This document shows positions 25,514 through 33,658 of a DNA stretch of 43,686 bases, piece after piece (the stretch's first letter is position 1; each line of letters begins with the position of its first letter). The notes below the pieces were generated by a model. It saw only the letters and a list, made by a program, of their open reading frames with translations. It did no database searches and was not told the origin of the DNA. This stretch comes from Porphyromonadaceae bacterium UBA7087 (GTDB lineage: Bacteria > Bacteroidota > Bacteroidia > Bacteroidales > Muribaculaceae). The position numbers were made by a program, and so were the translations under genes. Location: the NCBI GenBank assembly GCA_002493515.1, contig DKYZ01000134.1, positions 28,968 through 72,653 of the forward strand, in the 5' to 3' direction.

Positions 25514-28500
25514 TTAGTCTTGGCTGATACTGTATTGTTCGATCTCTGAGGAGATGCCGCTGTTGTCCTTGTCTTTCCACTTCGGCGGCGACACTTTCTC
25601 CTGCAGCCACTGGAACGCGGCGTAGAGGGCCGGAACGAAGAGCACCTGGAGAATCATACCTATTAGCATACCTCCGATCGCACCGGTTCCGAGAGCGCGG
25701 TAACCGTTGGCGCCGGCTCCCGTGGCGATCATCAGAGGGATAAGACCGATGATCATGGCGAGCGAGGTCATGAGAATCGGGCGCAGACGGGCCACGGCTC
25801 CCTGGACGGCTGCATTGAAGATGCTCATGCCAGTGCGTCGGCGCTCAAGCGCGAACTCCACGATAAGGATGGCGTTCTTTGCGAGAAGGCCGATAAGCAT
25901 GATAAGGGCGATCTGTAGATAGATGTTGTTGTCGATGCCCATCATGCGTGCGAAGAGGAACGTTCCCATCAGACCGAACGGCACTGACAGAATAACGGCC
26001 CACGGAAGCAGGTAGCTCTCATACTGGGCGCTCAGAAGGAGGTAGACGAAAAGAAGCACGAGACCGAAGATCACGGCTGTGCCGCTTGAACCCTGCTTGT
26101 CCTCCTCTCGGGTAAGACCCGAGAACTCGAATCCGAATCCTACGGGCAGTGTCTGCTCGGCAACCTCGTTGACGGCAGTGATCGCCTGTCCCGAGGAGAA
26201 TCCGGGAGCCGGGCTACCTGTCACTGCGATCGAGGTGAACATGTTGAATCGGTTGATTACGTCAGGCCCGTAGACGCGGGTCAGCTTCACGAAGTTGTCA
26301 ATCGGCGCCATAGTGGCTCCGTTGCGTATCTTGATCTGCTTGAGCGTCTCCGGATCCACCCTCGATTTCGGGTCTGCCTGCATCATGACGCGGTAGAGCT
26401 TTCCGAATCGGTTGAAGTTGGAGATGTACATACCTCCGTAGTAGCCCTGCAGCGCCTGGAGCACGGCGTTCTGTGTCAGGCCAGCCTGTTTCACCTTGGC
26501 AACGTCAATCTCCACCATATACTGGGGGAACGACGGGTTGAAGGTGGAGTAGGCCATGGCGATCTCGGGACGCGCGTTGAGGGCTGCGATGAAGCGCTGG
26601 TAGACCTGGAAGAAGTTGTTGAGGTCTCCTCCGGTCTTATCCTGGAGCTTGAGCTCGAAACCGTTGGTGGCGGAATATCCGGTGATCATAGGGGGCTTGA
26701 AGAACATTATACGTCCGTCCTTGATGACCGAGCATTTCTGCGACAGCTGTCCGAGCACGGCATCCGCGCTCTCTGTGGCGGCGTCTCGCTCATCCCAGTG
26801 CTTGAGCTTGATGATGAACGAGCCGTAGGTGCTACCCTGTCCACCGACAAAGCTGTAGCCGGTGATGGCGGTCCTGACCTCGATTGCGGGAATCGTGCCG
26901 GCGATGCTGTCAACGGCATCCATTATGGATTTTGTCTTCTCAAGAGACGTGGCAGGGGGCATATCGACAACGCCCATGATCGTACCGGTGTCCTCGTCGG
27001 GCACGAGTCCGGTAGCGGTGGTCGACATAAGCCATACGAGCACGGCGACACTGCCGGCGACGCTTGCGAACGATATCCATCTGTGTTTCGTGAAGAAGCG
27101 TGTGGCGTTCTTGTATTTGTCCAGAAGGGCATTGAATCCTACGTTGAACCAATAGAAGAAACGCTTGCGGAAAGGCACTTTCCTCTTAGGCTTGTCGGCG
27201 GCCACTGTGCCTGTGGATACCTCCTCATCCTCTCCCTCTATCTCGTGAGGTTTGAGGAAGAGGGCGCACAGGGCGGGGGAGAGAGTAAGGGCGTTGAGGG
27301 CCGAAAGACCGATGGCCATGGCCATAGTCAGACCGAACTGGCGGTAGAACACACCCGACGGGCCACCCATGAACGACACAGGGATAAACACAAGCATCAT
27401 GACCAGCGTGATGGAGACAAGAGCGCTCGCAATCTCGTTCATCGCGTCGATCGAGGCGGCTCGGGCCGACTTGTAACCCTGGTCAAGCTTGGCGTGCACC
27501 GCCTCGACCACCACTATCGCGTCGTCCACCACAATCGCGATCGCAAGCACGAGAGCGGAGAGGGTAAGGAGGTTGATAGAGAAGCCGAAGATATAGAGGA
27601 GGAAGAATGTTCCGATGAGGGCCACGGGGATAGCGATCATAGGAATCAGCGTGGAGCGGAAGTCCTGCAGGAATATGAACACCACCAGGAACACAAGCAC
27701 GAAAGCCTCGATGAGGGTCTTGATCACCTCGTGGATAGAAGCGAAAAGGAAGTCGTTGACGTTCATCGATGTGCCGATCACGAGTCCCTTGGGCGCCTCT
27801 TTCTGGAAGCGGTCGAGCTCCTTGATGATGTTGTTGACGACCTCCGTGGCGTTGGAGCCAGGCGACTGGAACACGATGGCCGTACAGCCCTTGTGGCCGT
27901 CGATTGTGGAGTGGAATCCGTATGAGAGGCGTCCCAGCTCTATGTCGGCCACGTCCTTGAGGCGGAGGATATCGCCGTCGGGAGTTGCGCGGATGATGAT
28001 GTCCTCAAACTGCTCTTCAGTGGCGAGTCGTCCCTTGTAGCGCATCACGTACTGGAACGACTGGTCGCTGTTCTCACCGAACTGGCCCGGGGCTGCCTCG
28101 ATGTTCTGCTCGGCAAGCGCCGCGCTCACATCGGTAGGCATCAGCCCGTACTGGGCCATTACGTCAGGCTTGAGCCATATTCGCATACTGTAGTCGGCTC
28201 CCATCACCATGGCGTCGCCCACACCGGCCACACGCTTGATGACCGGCACGATGTTGATGGCCATATAGTTCTCGATAAACTCCTCGCTGTATTCGTCGTC
28301 GGGGGAGTAGATATCGAAGACGAGAAGCATCGACGACATTCTCTTCTGGGTGATGACACCCACCTGGTTTACCTCTGCCGGCAGGAAGCTGGCGGCCTTG
28401 GCGACTCGGTTCTGGACATCGACCGCGGCCATATCCGGATCCATGCCCTGCTTGAAGTAGACTGTGATGGTCGCCGAGCCGTTGTTGGCGGCCGACGAGA

Positions 28501-28738
28501 ACATATAGTCCATGTTCTCCGCGCCGTTGATCTGCTCCTCGAGGGGCGCGATCACAGAGTTGAGCACCGACTGGGCGTTGGCTCCGGTGTAGGTGGTCGA
28601 CACCTGGATTGTAGGTGGCGCGATGTCAGGATATTGCTCGATGGGGAGAGCCATGAGGCCGAGAAGACCGAATATCACGATGAAAATCGAGATGACGGTC
28701 GATAGCACCGGCCTGTTGATAAATGTGGCTAATTTCAT
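25514..28738 (-). CDS. RND multidrug efflux transporter, HAE1/AcrB family
   Basis: A 1074-residue inner-membrane proton-driven pump. Visible features are the N-terminal TM1 (FINRPVLSTVISIFIVIFGLL), the first periplasmic porter domain starting LPIEQYPDIAPPTIQVSTTY, the TM4 proton-relay Asp pair in AIAIVVDDAIVVVEAV, a second large periplasmic domain, and TM10 with LIGLLAKNAILIVEFA. This is the hydrophobe/amphiphile efflux type. It is the middle gene of the operon (40 bp after the adaptor gene, 5 bp before the outer-membrane factor). Substrate cannot be read from sequence; bile salts or antibiotics are typical for gut relatives. Confidence 0.96.
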   Translation of the reverse strand: MKLATFINRPVLSTVISIFIVIFGLLGLMALPIEQYPDIAPPTIQVSTTYTGANAQSVLNSVIAPLEEQINGAENMDYMFSSAANNGSATITVYFKQGMDPDMAAVDVQNRVAKAASFLPAEVNQVGVITQKRMSSMLLVFDIYSPDDEYSEEFIENYMAINIVPVIKRVAGVGDAMVMGADYSMRIWLKPDVMAQYGLMPTDVSAALAEQNIEAAPGQFGENSDQSFQYVMRYKGRLATEEQFEDIIIRATPDGDILRLKDVADIELGRLSYGFHSTIDGHKGCTAIVFQSPGSNATEVVNNIIKELDRFQKEAPKGLVIGTSMNVNDFLFASIHEVIKTLIEAFVLVFLVVFIFLQDFRSTLIPMIAIPVALIGTFFLLYIFGFSINLLTLSALVLAIAIVVDDAIVVVEAVHAKLDQGYKSARAASIDAMNEIASALVSITLVMMLVFIPVSFMGGPSGVFYRQFGLTMAMAIGLSALNALTLSPALCALFLKPHEIEGEDEEVSTGTVAADKPKRKVPFRKRFFYWFNVGFNALLDKYKNATRFFTKHRWISFASVAGSVAVLVWLMSTTATGLVPDEDTGTIMGVVDMPPATSLEKTKSIMDAVDSIAGTIPAIEVRTAITGYSFVGGQGSTYGSFIIKLKHWDERDAATESADAVLGQLSQKCSVIKDGRIMFFKPPMITGYSATNGFELKLQDKTGGDLNNFFQVYQRFIAALNARPEIAMAYSTFNPSFPQYMVEIDVAKVKQAGLTQNAVLQALQGYYGGMYISNFNRFGKLYRVMMQADPKSRVDPETLKQIKIRNGATMAPIDNFVKLTRVYGPDVINRFNMFTSIAVTGSPAPGFSSGQAITAVNEVAEQTLPVGFGFEFSGLTREEDKQGSSGTAVIFGLVLLFVYLLLSAQYESYLLPWAVILSVPFGLMGTFLFARMMGIDNNIYLQIALIMLIGLLAKNAILIVEFALERRRTGMSIFNAAVQGAVARLRPILMTSLAMIIGLIPLMIATGAGANGYRALGTGAIGGMLIGMILQVLFVPALYAAFQWLQEKVSPPKWKDKDNSGISSEIEQYSISQD

Positions 28739-28777
28739 TTTCTCTTTCTTATAGTCAGATACTTACCGGTTACGAGT

Positions 28778-29965
28778 TTATTTGCCGGCCTTCTGTGCGC
28801 CTTTTGGCTGCTGTGCCGACGCAGCGGGGGCTGCAGTGGCTCCCTTGGGGGTGATGACCATTCCATCCTTGACGCTGATGCCGACACCCTCTGTCACGAC
28901 TACGTCGCCGGGCTTGAGGCCGGAGGTAACGATATATGTTTTCCCGTCGTTCTCCTTGGCAATCTCGATGGGAGTGGAATGAACCTTGCTGGAGTCGCCC
29001 ACTACGTAGCAGAACTTCATGTCCTGCATCTCATAGGTGGCGTTCTGAGGTATCTGGATGATGTTGCTGCGGTTGTTGGGGATAAGCACCTGCCCCGTGT
29101 TGCCGCTGCGCAGCATTCCGTCAGGGTTGGGGAAGATCGCCTTTGCCGAGGCGCTGCCCGTAGTGCGGTCGAGCACTCCCGAGACGCTTACTATCTTGCC
29201 GGGATAGGCATAGCGCTGTCCGTCGGCCAGCTGGAGATATACGGCCGGAAGAGAGTCGATGGCTGTCTGGAGCGAACGGCGTCCACCGTCGGTCATGGCG
29301 AGGATATCCTTTTCGTTGAACGAGAAGTTTGCCTCCATTGATCCGTTGTTGGAGAGCACGGTCAGGAGTGTCTGAGGAGTCACGAGGGTGCCCTCCTTGT
29401 AGACGATGGAGCCCACGACTCCTGCCACAGGGGCTGTCACCACTGAGTATGAGAGGCTCTTCCGGGCGTTGACTAAATTCGCCTGGGCCTGGTTGAGCTG
29501 GGCCTTGGCTGCGTTGAGCGCGTCTGCCGAGGTCTGGTAGGAGGCCGGGCTTATGATATTCTTGTCAAGCAGAATCTTGTTGTTGTTGGCGTTGGTCGTG
29601 GCCGTGTTGACATTTGCCTGCGCCACTTCCACGGCTGCCTGGGCCGCGTCTACCTGTGCCTTGAGCTGCACCTGGTCGATTGTGAAGAGCACCTGTCCCT
29701 TGTTGACGTGCTGTCCCTCCCTGACATTCACTTTTGTCAGGAATCCGGAAATCTGAGGCCTGATCTCGACATCGTTCTCTCCAAGGAGCGAGGTCGGATA
29801 TGCCGATTCAAGGTTGGCGTCGCTCTCCGAAATGGTGATTACAGCCAGTTCCGGTGCCTGCTGCTGCTGTTGCTGCTGACCCTCCTGCTTGCCTTTGCAC
29901 GAGGGGAGAAGCATGCCGCCCAATGCCAGCATCGCTGCGGGCATCATGAATTTTGTCTTGTCCAT
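28778..29965 (-). CDS. RND efflux periplasmic adaptor (MexA/AcrA family lipoprotein)
   Basis: A 395-residue membrane-fusion protein linking the pump to the outer-membrane factor. Lipobox LLPSC (Cys23) is followed by a Gln run (QEGQQQQQQQ) encoded by CAG/CAA repeats. The lipoyl and hairpin parts are seen in EIRPQISGFLTKVNVREGQHVNKGQVLFTID (quoted as family block) and the long coiled coil with repeated Ala/Asn. The segment VTAPVAGVVGSIVYKEGTLVTPQTLLTVL returns to the lipoyl domain; a beta-barrel and MP domain follow. It is the first gene of the operon. No TetR or other regulator gene is next to it. Confidence 0.95.
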   Translation of the reverse strand: MDKTKFMMPAAMLALGGMLLPSCKGKQEGQQQQQQQAPELAVITISESDANLESAYPTSLLGENDVEIRPQISGFLTKVNVREGQHVNKGQVLFTIDQVQLKAQVDAAQAAVEVAQANVNTATTNANNNKILLDKNIISPASYQTSADALNAAKAQLNQAQANLVNARKSLSYSVVTAPVAGVVGSIVYKEGTLVTPQTLLTVLSNNGSMEANFSFNEKDILAMTDGGRRSLQTAIDSLPAVYLQLADGQRYAYPGKIVSVSGVLDRTTGSASAKAIFPNPDGMLRSGNTGQVLIPNNRSNIIQIPQNATYEMQDMKFCYVVGDSSKVHSTPIEIAKENDGKTYIVTSGLKPGDVVVTEGVGISVKDGMVITPKGATAAPAASAQQPKGAQKAGK

Positions 29966-30074
29966 ACTTTTGATTAATAACTCTTTATTTCCTGTTTTAA
30001 TTAATTATGTCTATATTGCTGTTGCCTTTGGGATACATACGCGTGATTCATGCATTAGTCTGGTAATCACGCTG

Positions 30075-30082
30075 CAAAGATA
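30075..30082 (-). promoter_or_regulatory. -7 box for the efflux operon
   Basis: Minus-strand TATCTTTG at 30075-30082 matches TAnnTTTG, giving a leader of about 105 nt to the adaptor gene. A T-run with TTTG lies directly upstream but at the wrong spacing for a -33 box. Confidence 0.55.
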
Positions 30083-30193
30083 GTCAAAAAAACGGTCTCT
30101 GATGTTACATTTAGTATAGAAAAAGGTAAATTTGACCAATTATATCCCATATGGAAAACTCAAATTCAAATTACGGTTTTCTTTTAAGGCTAA

Positions 30194-30220
30194 AAGAAAC
30201 CGTCCTCGGGACGGCTTCTT
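30194..30220 (-). terminator. terminator after ftsH
   Basis: A 12-bp stem (30194-30205 with 30209-30220, one G-T wobble) and a 3-nt loop, 12 bp after the ftsH stop, flanked by T-rich sequence (TTTCTTTTAG on the minus strand). Confidence 0.85.
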
Positions 30221-30231
30221 TCGTGTTGGTG

Positions 30232-32358
30232 TCATTTGGTGAAGGGAGGAGGGGTGCCGGAGTCTTCGTCGGAATTATCGGAGGAATCGGAAGAATCGGG
30301 GGAATCGGAAGAATCGGAGGAATCGAGGGGACGGTTGCGCTTGCTGTTGTGGCGCGAAGCCTCCTCATCGAAAAGGTCGGCATATGGATTCTCTTCCACG
30401 CCGTTCTTCTTGCGCTGTTCCTCCTCTTTCTTGTTGATCTCGATAATCTCGTCGGTGCGTGATTTCCATTTTCTCTTGCCGAGGATGTTCTGCACGTCGT
30501 CGTGATAGATCACCTCCTGCTTCACGAGCATGTCGCGGATGGCGTGATGCTGCTCCTTGTATTCGGTCAGTATCTGTTTTGCCCGTTCATACTGCTCGTT
30601 GATGATACGTTTCACCTCGTTGTCGATTATCATAGCGGTCTCGTCGGAATAGGGCTTGGTGAATCCATAGTCCTGTCCGGTGGAATCGTTGTAGTTGATG
30701 TTGGGAAGCTTGTCGCTCATGCCGTAGACCATCACGAGCGAACGGGCAATCTTGGTGCATTTCTCGAGGTCGTCGCTTGCTCCGGTGCCTACCTGGCCTG
30801 TGAAGAGGTCTTCGGCGGCACGTCCGGCGAGCAGGCCGCACATTGTGTCGAGAAGCGCCTGCGTGGGCATGATCTGGCGTGCCTCCGGGGCATACCAAGC
30901 TGCACCGAGGGCACGGCCTCGGGGCACGATCGTCACTTTCACCAGCGGATTGCCGTATTCGGTGAGCCAGGTGATGGTGGCGTGTCCGGCCTCATGGGTG
31001 GCGATGGAGAATTTTTCCTCGTCGGTGATGATGCGAGAGCGTTTCTCAAGGCCGCCCACGATTCGGTCGATGGCTGCCATGAAGTCATTCCAGTCGACAG
31101 CTTTCTTGCTGTTGCGCGCAGCGATCAGGGCAGCCTCGTTGCAGACATTGGCAATGTCGGCTCCGGAGAATCCCTGGGTCTGGCGTGCGAGCTGCTCCAC
31201 ATCGAGCTTGCTGTTGGCCTTTATGTTGCGCAGATGCACGTTGAAAATCTCCATGCGGTCGGTAAGCTCGGGGAGGTCCACGTATATCTGGCGGTCGAAG
31301 CGTCCCGGGCGCAGAAGGGCCTTGTCGAGCATGTCGGCACGGTTGGTGGCGGCGAGCACTATCACACCGTTGTTAGAGCCGAAGCCGTCCATCTCGGTCA
31401 GCATCTGGTTGAGGGTGTTCTCACGCTCGTCGTTGCTTCCCATATTCGGGTTCTTGCCTCGTGCGCGGCCCACGGCGTCAATCTCGTCGATGAAGACGAT
31501 GCATGGCGCTTTCTCCTTGGCCTGCTTGAAAAGGTCTCTCACACGCGCCGCGCCGACACCCACGAACATCTCCACGAAATCGGAACCGCTCATAGAGAGG
31601 AAAGGCACGTTGGCCTCTCCGGCCACGGCCTTGGCCAGCAGCGTCTTACCTGTTCCCGGAGGGCCCACAAGGAGAGCTCCCTTGGGTATCTTGGCGCCCA
31701 GGTCGGTATATCTCTGGGGATTCTTGAGAAACTCCACTATCTCCTCGATCTCCACCTTGGCCTCGGCGAGTCCGGCCACATCCTTGAATGTCACCGTGGT
31801 GCCGTTGTTCTTGTCGAAGACAATCGCTTTCGACTTTCCGACGCTGAAGATGCCACCGCCGGCCGAGGAGCCTCCCATGCGTTTCGACATATAGACCATG
31901 AAGACCAGGAAAAGAAGTATCGGGCCGAAATACCAGAAAACCTTCATCAGGTCGGAGCCCTTCTCATAGTTCACCTTGATCTGGGGTTTCCCCTCGGCTG
32001 CCAGAGCGGCGTTCCAGGAGTCAATCTTCTCCTGTATCTTGTCGCTCGAAGGGATGGTGGTCTTTATCTTCTTGTCGCCTTCGAAGCGGTCGGAGGTGTC
32101 GAATTTATGGTTCTTGACTCCCTGCGGGGTCATGAAGCCCTCCGCTGTGCCGTTGGCGGCGAAGACCATTATCTTGTCGATGTCTCCTGCGAGGGCGGCT
32201 TTCTCGAAGTCAGTCCAGTCCACCTCCTTTGTCTGCGAGGCGTCCTGGAAATAGAAGAGGGCGAAGAGAGAAAGCACAACGAGCGCATACATCCAATACA
32301 TGTTGAAGAGCGACTTCTTGTTCTGGTTGCGGTTTCTCTTAGGTTGTGGGAAATTCAT
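30232..32358 (-). CDS. ftsH: ATP-dependent zinc metalloprotease FtsH with Ser/Asp tail
   Basis: Membrane-anchored AAA+ protease that degrades misfolded membrane proteins and regulators. It is 708 residues. A TM segment near residues 20-38 and another near 138-157 flank a periplasmic domain. Walker A GPPGTGKT lies near 230-237, Walker B is CIVFIDEIDAVG, the SRH region follows (TNRADMLDKALLRPGRFDRQIYVDLP, family block), and the zinc motif HEAGH is near 455. The last ~40 residues are unusual: after NRPLD comes a run of Ser-Ser-Asp triplets encoded by 9-bp repeats, then GTPPPFTK. It follows rsfS by 72 bp, the common Bacteroidetes order, but cdsA, often the next gene, is 9 kb away. Confidence 0.97.
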   Translation of the reverse strand: MNFPQPKRNRNQNKKSLFNMYWMYALVVLSLFALFYFQDASQTKEVDWTDFEKAALAGDIDKIMVFAANGTAEGFMTPQGVKNHKFDTSDRFEGDKKIKTTIPSSDKIQEKIDSWNAALAAEGKPQIKVNYEKGSDLMKVFWYFGPILLFLVFMVYMSKRMGGSSAGGGIFSVGKSKAIVFDKNNGTTVTFKDVAGLAEAKVEIEEIVEFLKNPQRYTDLGAKIPKGALLVGPPGTGKTLLAKAVAGEANVPFLSMSGSDFVEMFVGVGAARVRDLFKQAKEKAPCIVFIDEIDAVGRARGKNPNMGSNDERENTLNQMLTEMDGFGSNNGVIVLAATNRADMLDKALLRPGRFDRQIYVDLPELTDRMEIFNVHLRNIKANSKLDVEQLARQTQGFSGADIANVCNEAALIAARNSKKAVDWNDFMAAIDRIVGGLEKRSRIITDEEKFSIATHEAGHATITWLTEYGNPLVKVTIVPRGRALGAAWYAPEARQIMPTQALLDTMCGLLAGRAAEDLFTGQVGTGASDDLEKCTKIARSLVMVYGMSDKLPNINYNDSTGQDYGFTKPYSDETAMIIDNEVKRIINEQYERAKQILTEYKEQHHAIRDMLVKQEVIYHDDVQNILGKRKWKSRTDEIIEINKKEEEQRKKNGVEENPYADLFDEEASRHNSKRNRPLDSSDSSDSPDSSDSSDNSDEDSGTPPPFTK
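30268..30330. repeat. 9-bp tandem repeat inside the ftsH 3' end, seven units
   Basis: On the plus strand: GTCGGAATT, ATCGGAGGA, ATCGGAAGA, ATCGGGGGA, ATCGGAAGA, ATCGGAGGA, ATCGAGGGG. Read on the minus strand the units are TCCGATNNN and code for Ser-Asp-Ser repeats. TCCGATAAT and TCCGATTCC also occur in the tract at 1-63. Confidence 0.88.
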
Positions 32359-32430
32359 ATTACGGCTTTTTGTTATTCTGTGGGCTGTTGTGTGCCATAC
32401 CTTGTTTAGATTGCTGTTGGCCGGTTGGGA

Positions 32431-32790
32431 TTAATCGAGGTCTTCAAGCTCCTTGATTTCGGCGTCGGCCCAGAGCTCCTCGAGGTTATAGAAATTACGA
32501 ATGTCGGGCAGAAACACGTGAGCCGTCAGGCTGCCGTAGTCGATGATAATCCACTGGCTGTTGCGGTAGCCTTCGTAATGGAGAGGCTTCGCTCCCGTAG
32601 TCTTCTGCACGTGTTCGCGGATATTGTCGGCTATCGCCGATACCTGGGAAGTGGATTTCCCCTGGCAGACGATAAGCCTGGCAGCCGGGGCTGAGTCGAG
32701 CCGTGTCAGGTCAAGGAGGGTTATCTTAGAGCCCTTCTTGTCCTGGATGGCTTCCACCACTGCTGTCGTCAGGTTATTGATATCTTGCAT
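32431..32790 (-). CDS. rsfS: ribosome silencing factor RsfS
   Basis: Binds ribosomal protein uL14 and blocks subunit joining when nutrients are short. It is 119 residues, a usual length for the family. It shows the DUF143 core: KITLLDLTRLDSAPAARLIVCQGKSTSQVSAIADNI and the block HYEGYRNSQWIIIDYGSLTAHVFLPDIRNFYNLEELW, where W-I-DYG--VVH-F is the family signature. First gene of the rsfS-ftsH unit, with its own promoter. Confidence 0.95.
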   Translation of the reverse strand: MQDINNLTTAVVEAIQDKKGSKITLLDLTRLDSAPAARLIVCQGKSTSQVSAIADNIREHVQKTTGAKPLHYEGYRNSQWIIIDYGSLTAHVFLPDIRNFYNLEELWADAEIKELEDLD

Positions 32791-32863
32791 TATGCCTGGT
32801 GATATTGATTTGTTGTATAAACAATTGAACGTGAAAAATTACTCTTTATGAAAAAAAATAATG

Positions 32864-32895
32864 CAAAATTAATCAAAATATGTTAGCCGACGAAA
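32864..32895 (-). promoter_or_regulatory. promoter for rsfS-ftsH
   Basis: Minus-strand TTTCG (32891-32895), a 19-bp spacer and TAATTTTG (32864-32871). The leader to the rsfS ATG is about 68 nt. Confidence 0.65.
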
Positions 32896-32910
32896 TGGAT
32901 GTTTAAAAAC

Positions 32911-32946
32911 GGTCGTGCCGGAGCGGCTTTAGCCCCGGCACGGCGG
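32911..32946 (-). terminator. terminator after the superoxide dismutase gene
   Basis: GTGCCGG (32915-32921) pairs with CCGGCAC (32935-32941), with an inner GGC/GCC stem. Minus-strand tail is GACCGTTTTTAAAC. Confidence 0.75.
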
Positions 32947-32975
32947 TTGGTTTTTGCCTGTGGCAGGATTAGCGG

Positions 32976-33557
32976 TCATTCGCCGTATCTCACCTCGATT
33001 ATGTCCCAGTCTACAATATCCCACAGACGGTGCAGATACTGTGCCCTGAGGTTCTGATAGTCAAGGTAATAGGCGTGTTCCCAGACATCAAATGTCAGGA
33101 TTGGCTTCAGTCCCGTCGTGAGGGGATTCTCGGCGTTGCGTCCCTGGGTGATGAAAAGCTTTCCGTCGGAGTCGGCCGAAAGCCATACCCATCCTGAGCC
33201 GAAGAGCGTGGCTCCGGCCTCCTCGAATTTTTTCTTGAACTCCTCGAACGATCCGAAGGTCTCGTCGATTTTAGCGCGCAGCTTGCCTCCCGGCTCCTTG
33301 AGCCCGTTGGGGGAGAACTGGAAGAAATAGAAGATATGGTTCCAGGCCTGCGCCGCGTTGTTGAAAAGCTTTCCCTCGCTGTTGCATATTATCTGCTCCA
33401 GCGCCATGTCCTCGAAAGGAGTGTTTTCTATAAGTTGGTTGAGAGTGTCGATGTATGCCTTCTCGTGTTTGCCGTAATGATAGTCGATCGTGGTCTGTGA
33501 TATCACAGGTGCCAGATCGTCAGGGGCATACGGAAGGCGAGGTTGCGTGAATTTCAT
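32976..33557 (-). CDS. sodB: superoxide dismutase, Fe-type
   Basis: Converts superoxide to hydrogen peroxide and oxygen in the cytoplasm. It is 193 residues. The four metal ligands are visible: His27 in YHYGKHE, the His in AAQAWNHIFYF, and Asp and His in DVWEHAYYLDYQN. The Gln in NNAAQAWNH is the Fe-type arrangement, though many Bacteroidetes enzymes of this kind can work with Fe or Mn. A terminator lies on each side, so it is a single-gene unit; I did not find a convincing promoter in the 49-bp upstream gap before the thiH terminator. Confidence 0.97.
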   Translation of the reverse strand: MKFTQPRLPYAPDDLAPVISQTTIDYHYGKHEKAYIDTLNQLIENTPFEDMALEQIICNSEGKLFNNAAQAWNHIFYFFQFSPNGLKEPGGKLRAKIDETFGSFEEFKKKFEEAGATLFGSGWVWLSADSDGKLFITQGRNAENPLTTGLKPILTFDVWEHAYYLDYQNLRAQYLHRLWDIVDWDIIEVRYGE

Positions 33558-33606
33558 AATTTACAATTATTGGGGTTTGTTTCTGTTTTTATATAGCAAC
33601 AAACAC

Positions 33607-33633
33607 AGCCCCGTCATTGTTTAATGGCGGGGC
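33607..33633 (-). terminator. terminator after the thiamine operon (thiH)
   Basis: Stem AGCCCCGTCATT (33607-33618) with AATGGCGGGGC (33623-33633), one mismatch, 4-nt loop, then TGTGTTTGTTGC on the minus strand. Confidence 0.75.
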
Positions 33634-33658
33634 CGCGTATGGCATATGGGCTTGCCTG

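Noticed and set aside
29858..29878. CTG/CAG tract in the efflux adaptor gene as a phase-variable microsatellite
   Set aside because: The unit is three bases, so length changes keep the frame; it only makes a Gln run after the lipobox.
30502..32409. Long open frame on the plus strand opposite ftsH
   Set aside because: It mirrors the codon pattern of ftsH, resembles no family, and has no promoter or start signal; the same applies to open frames opposite thiC (35262-36548) and the RND pump gene (26798-27925).
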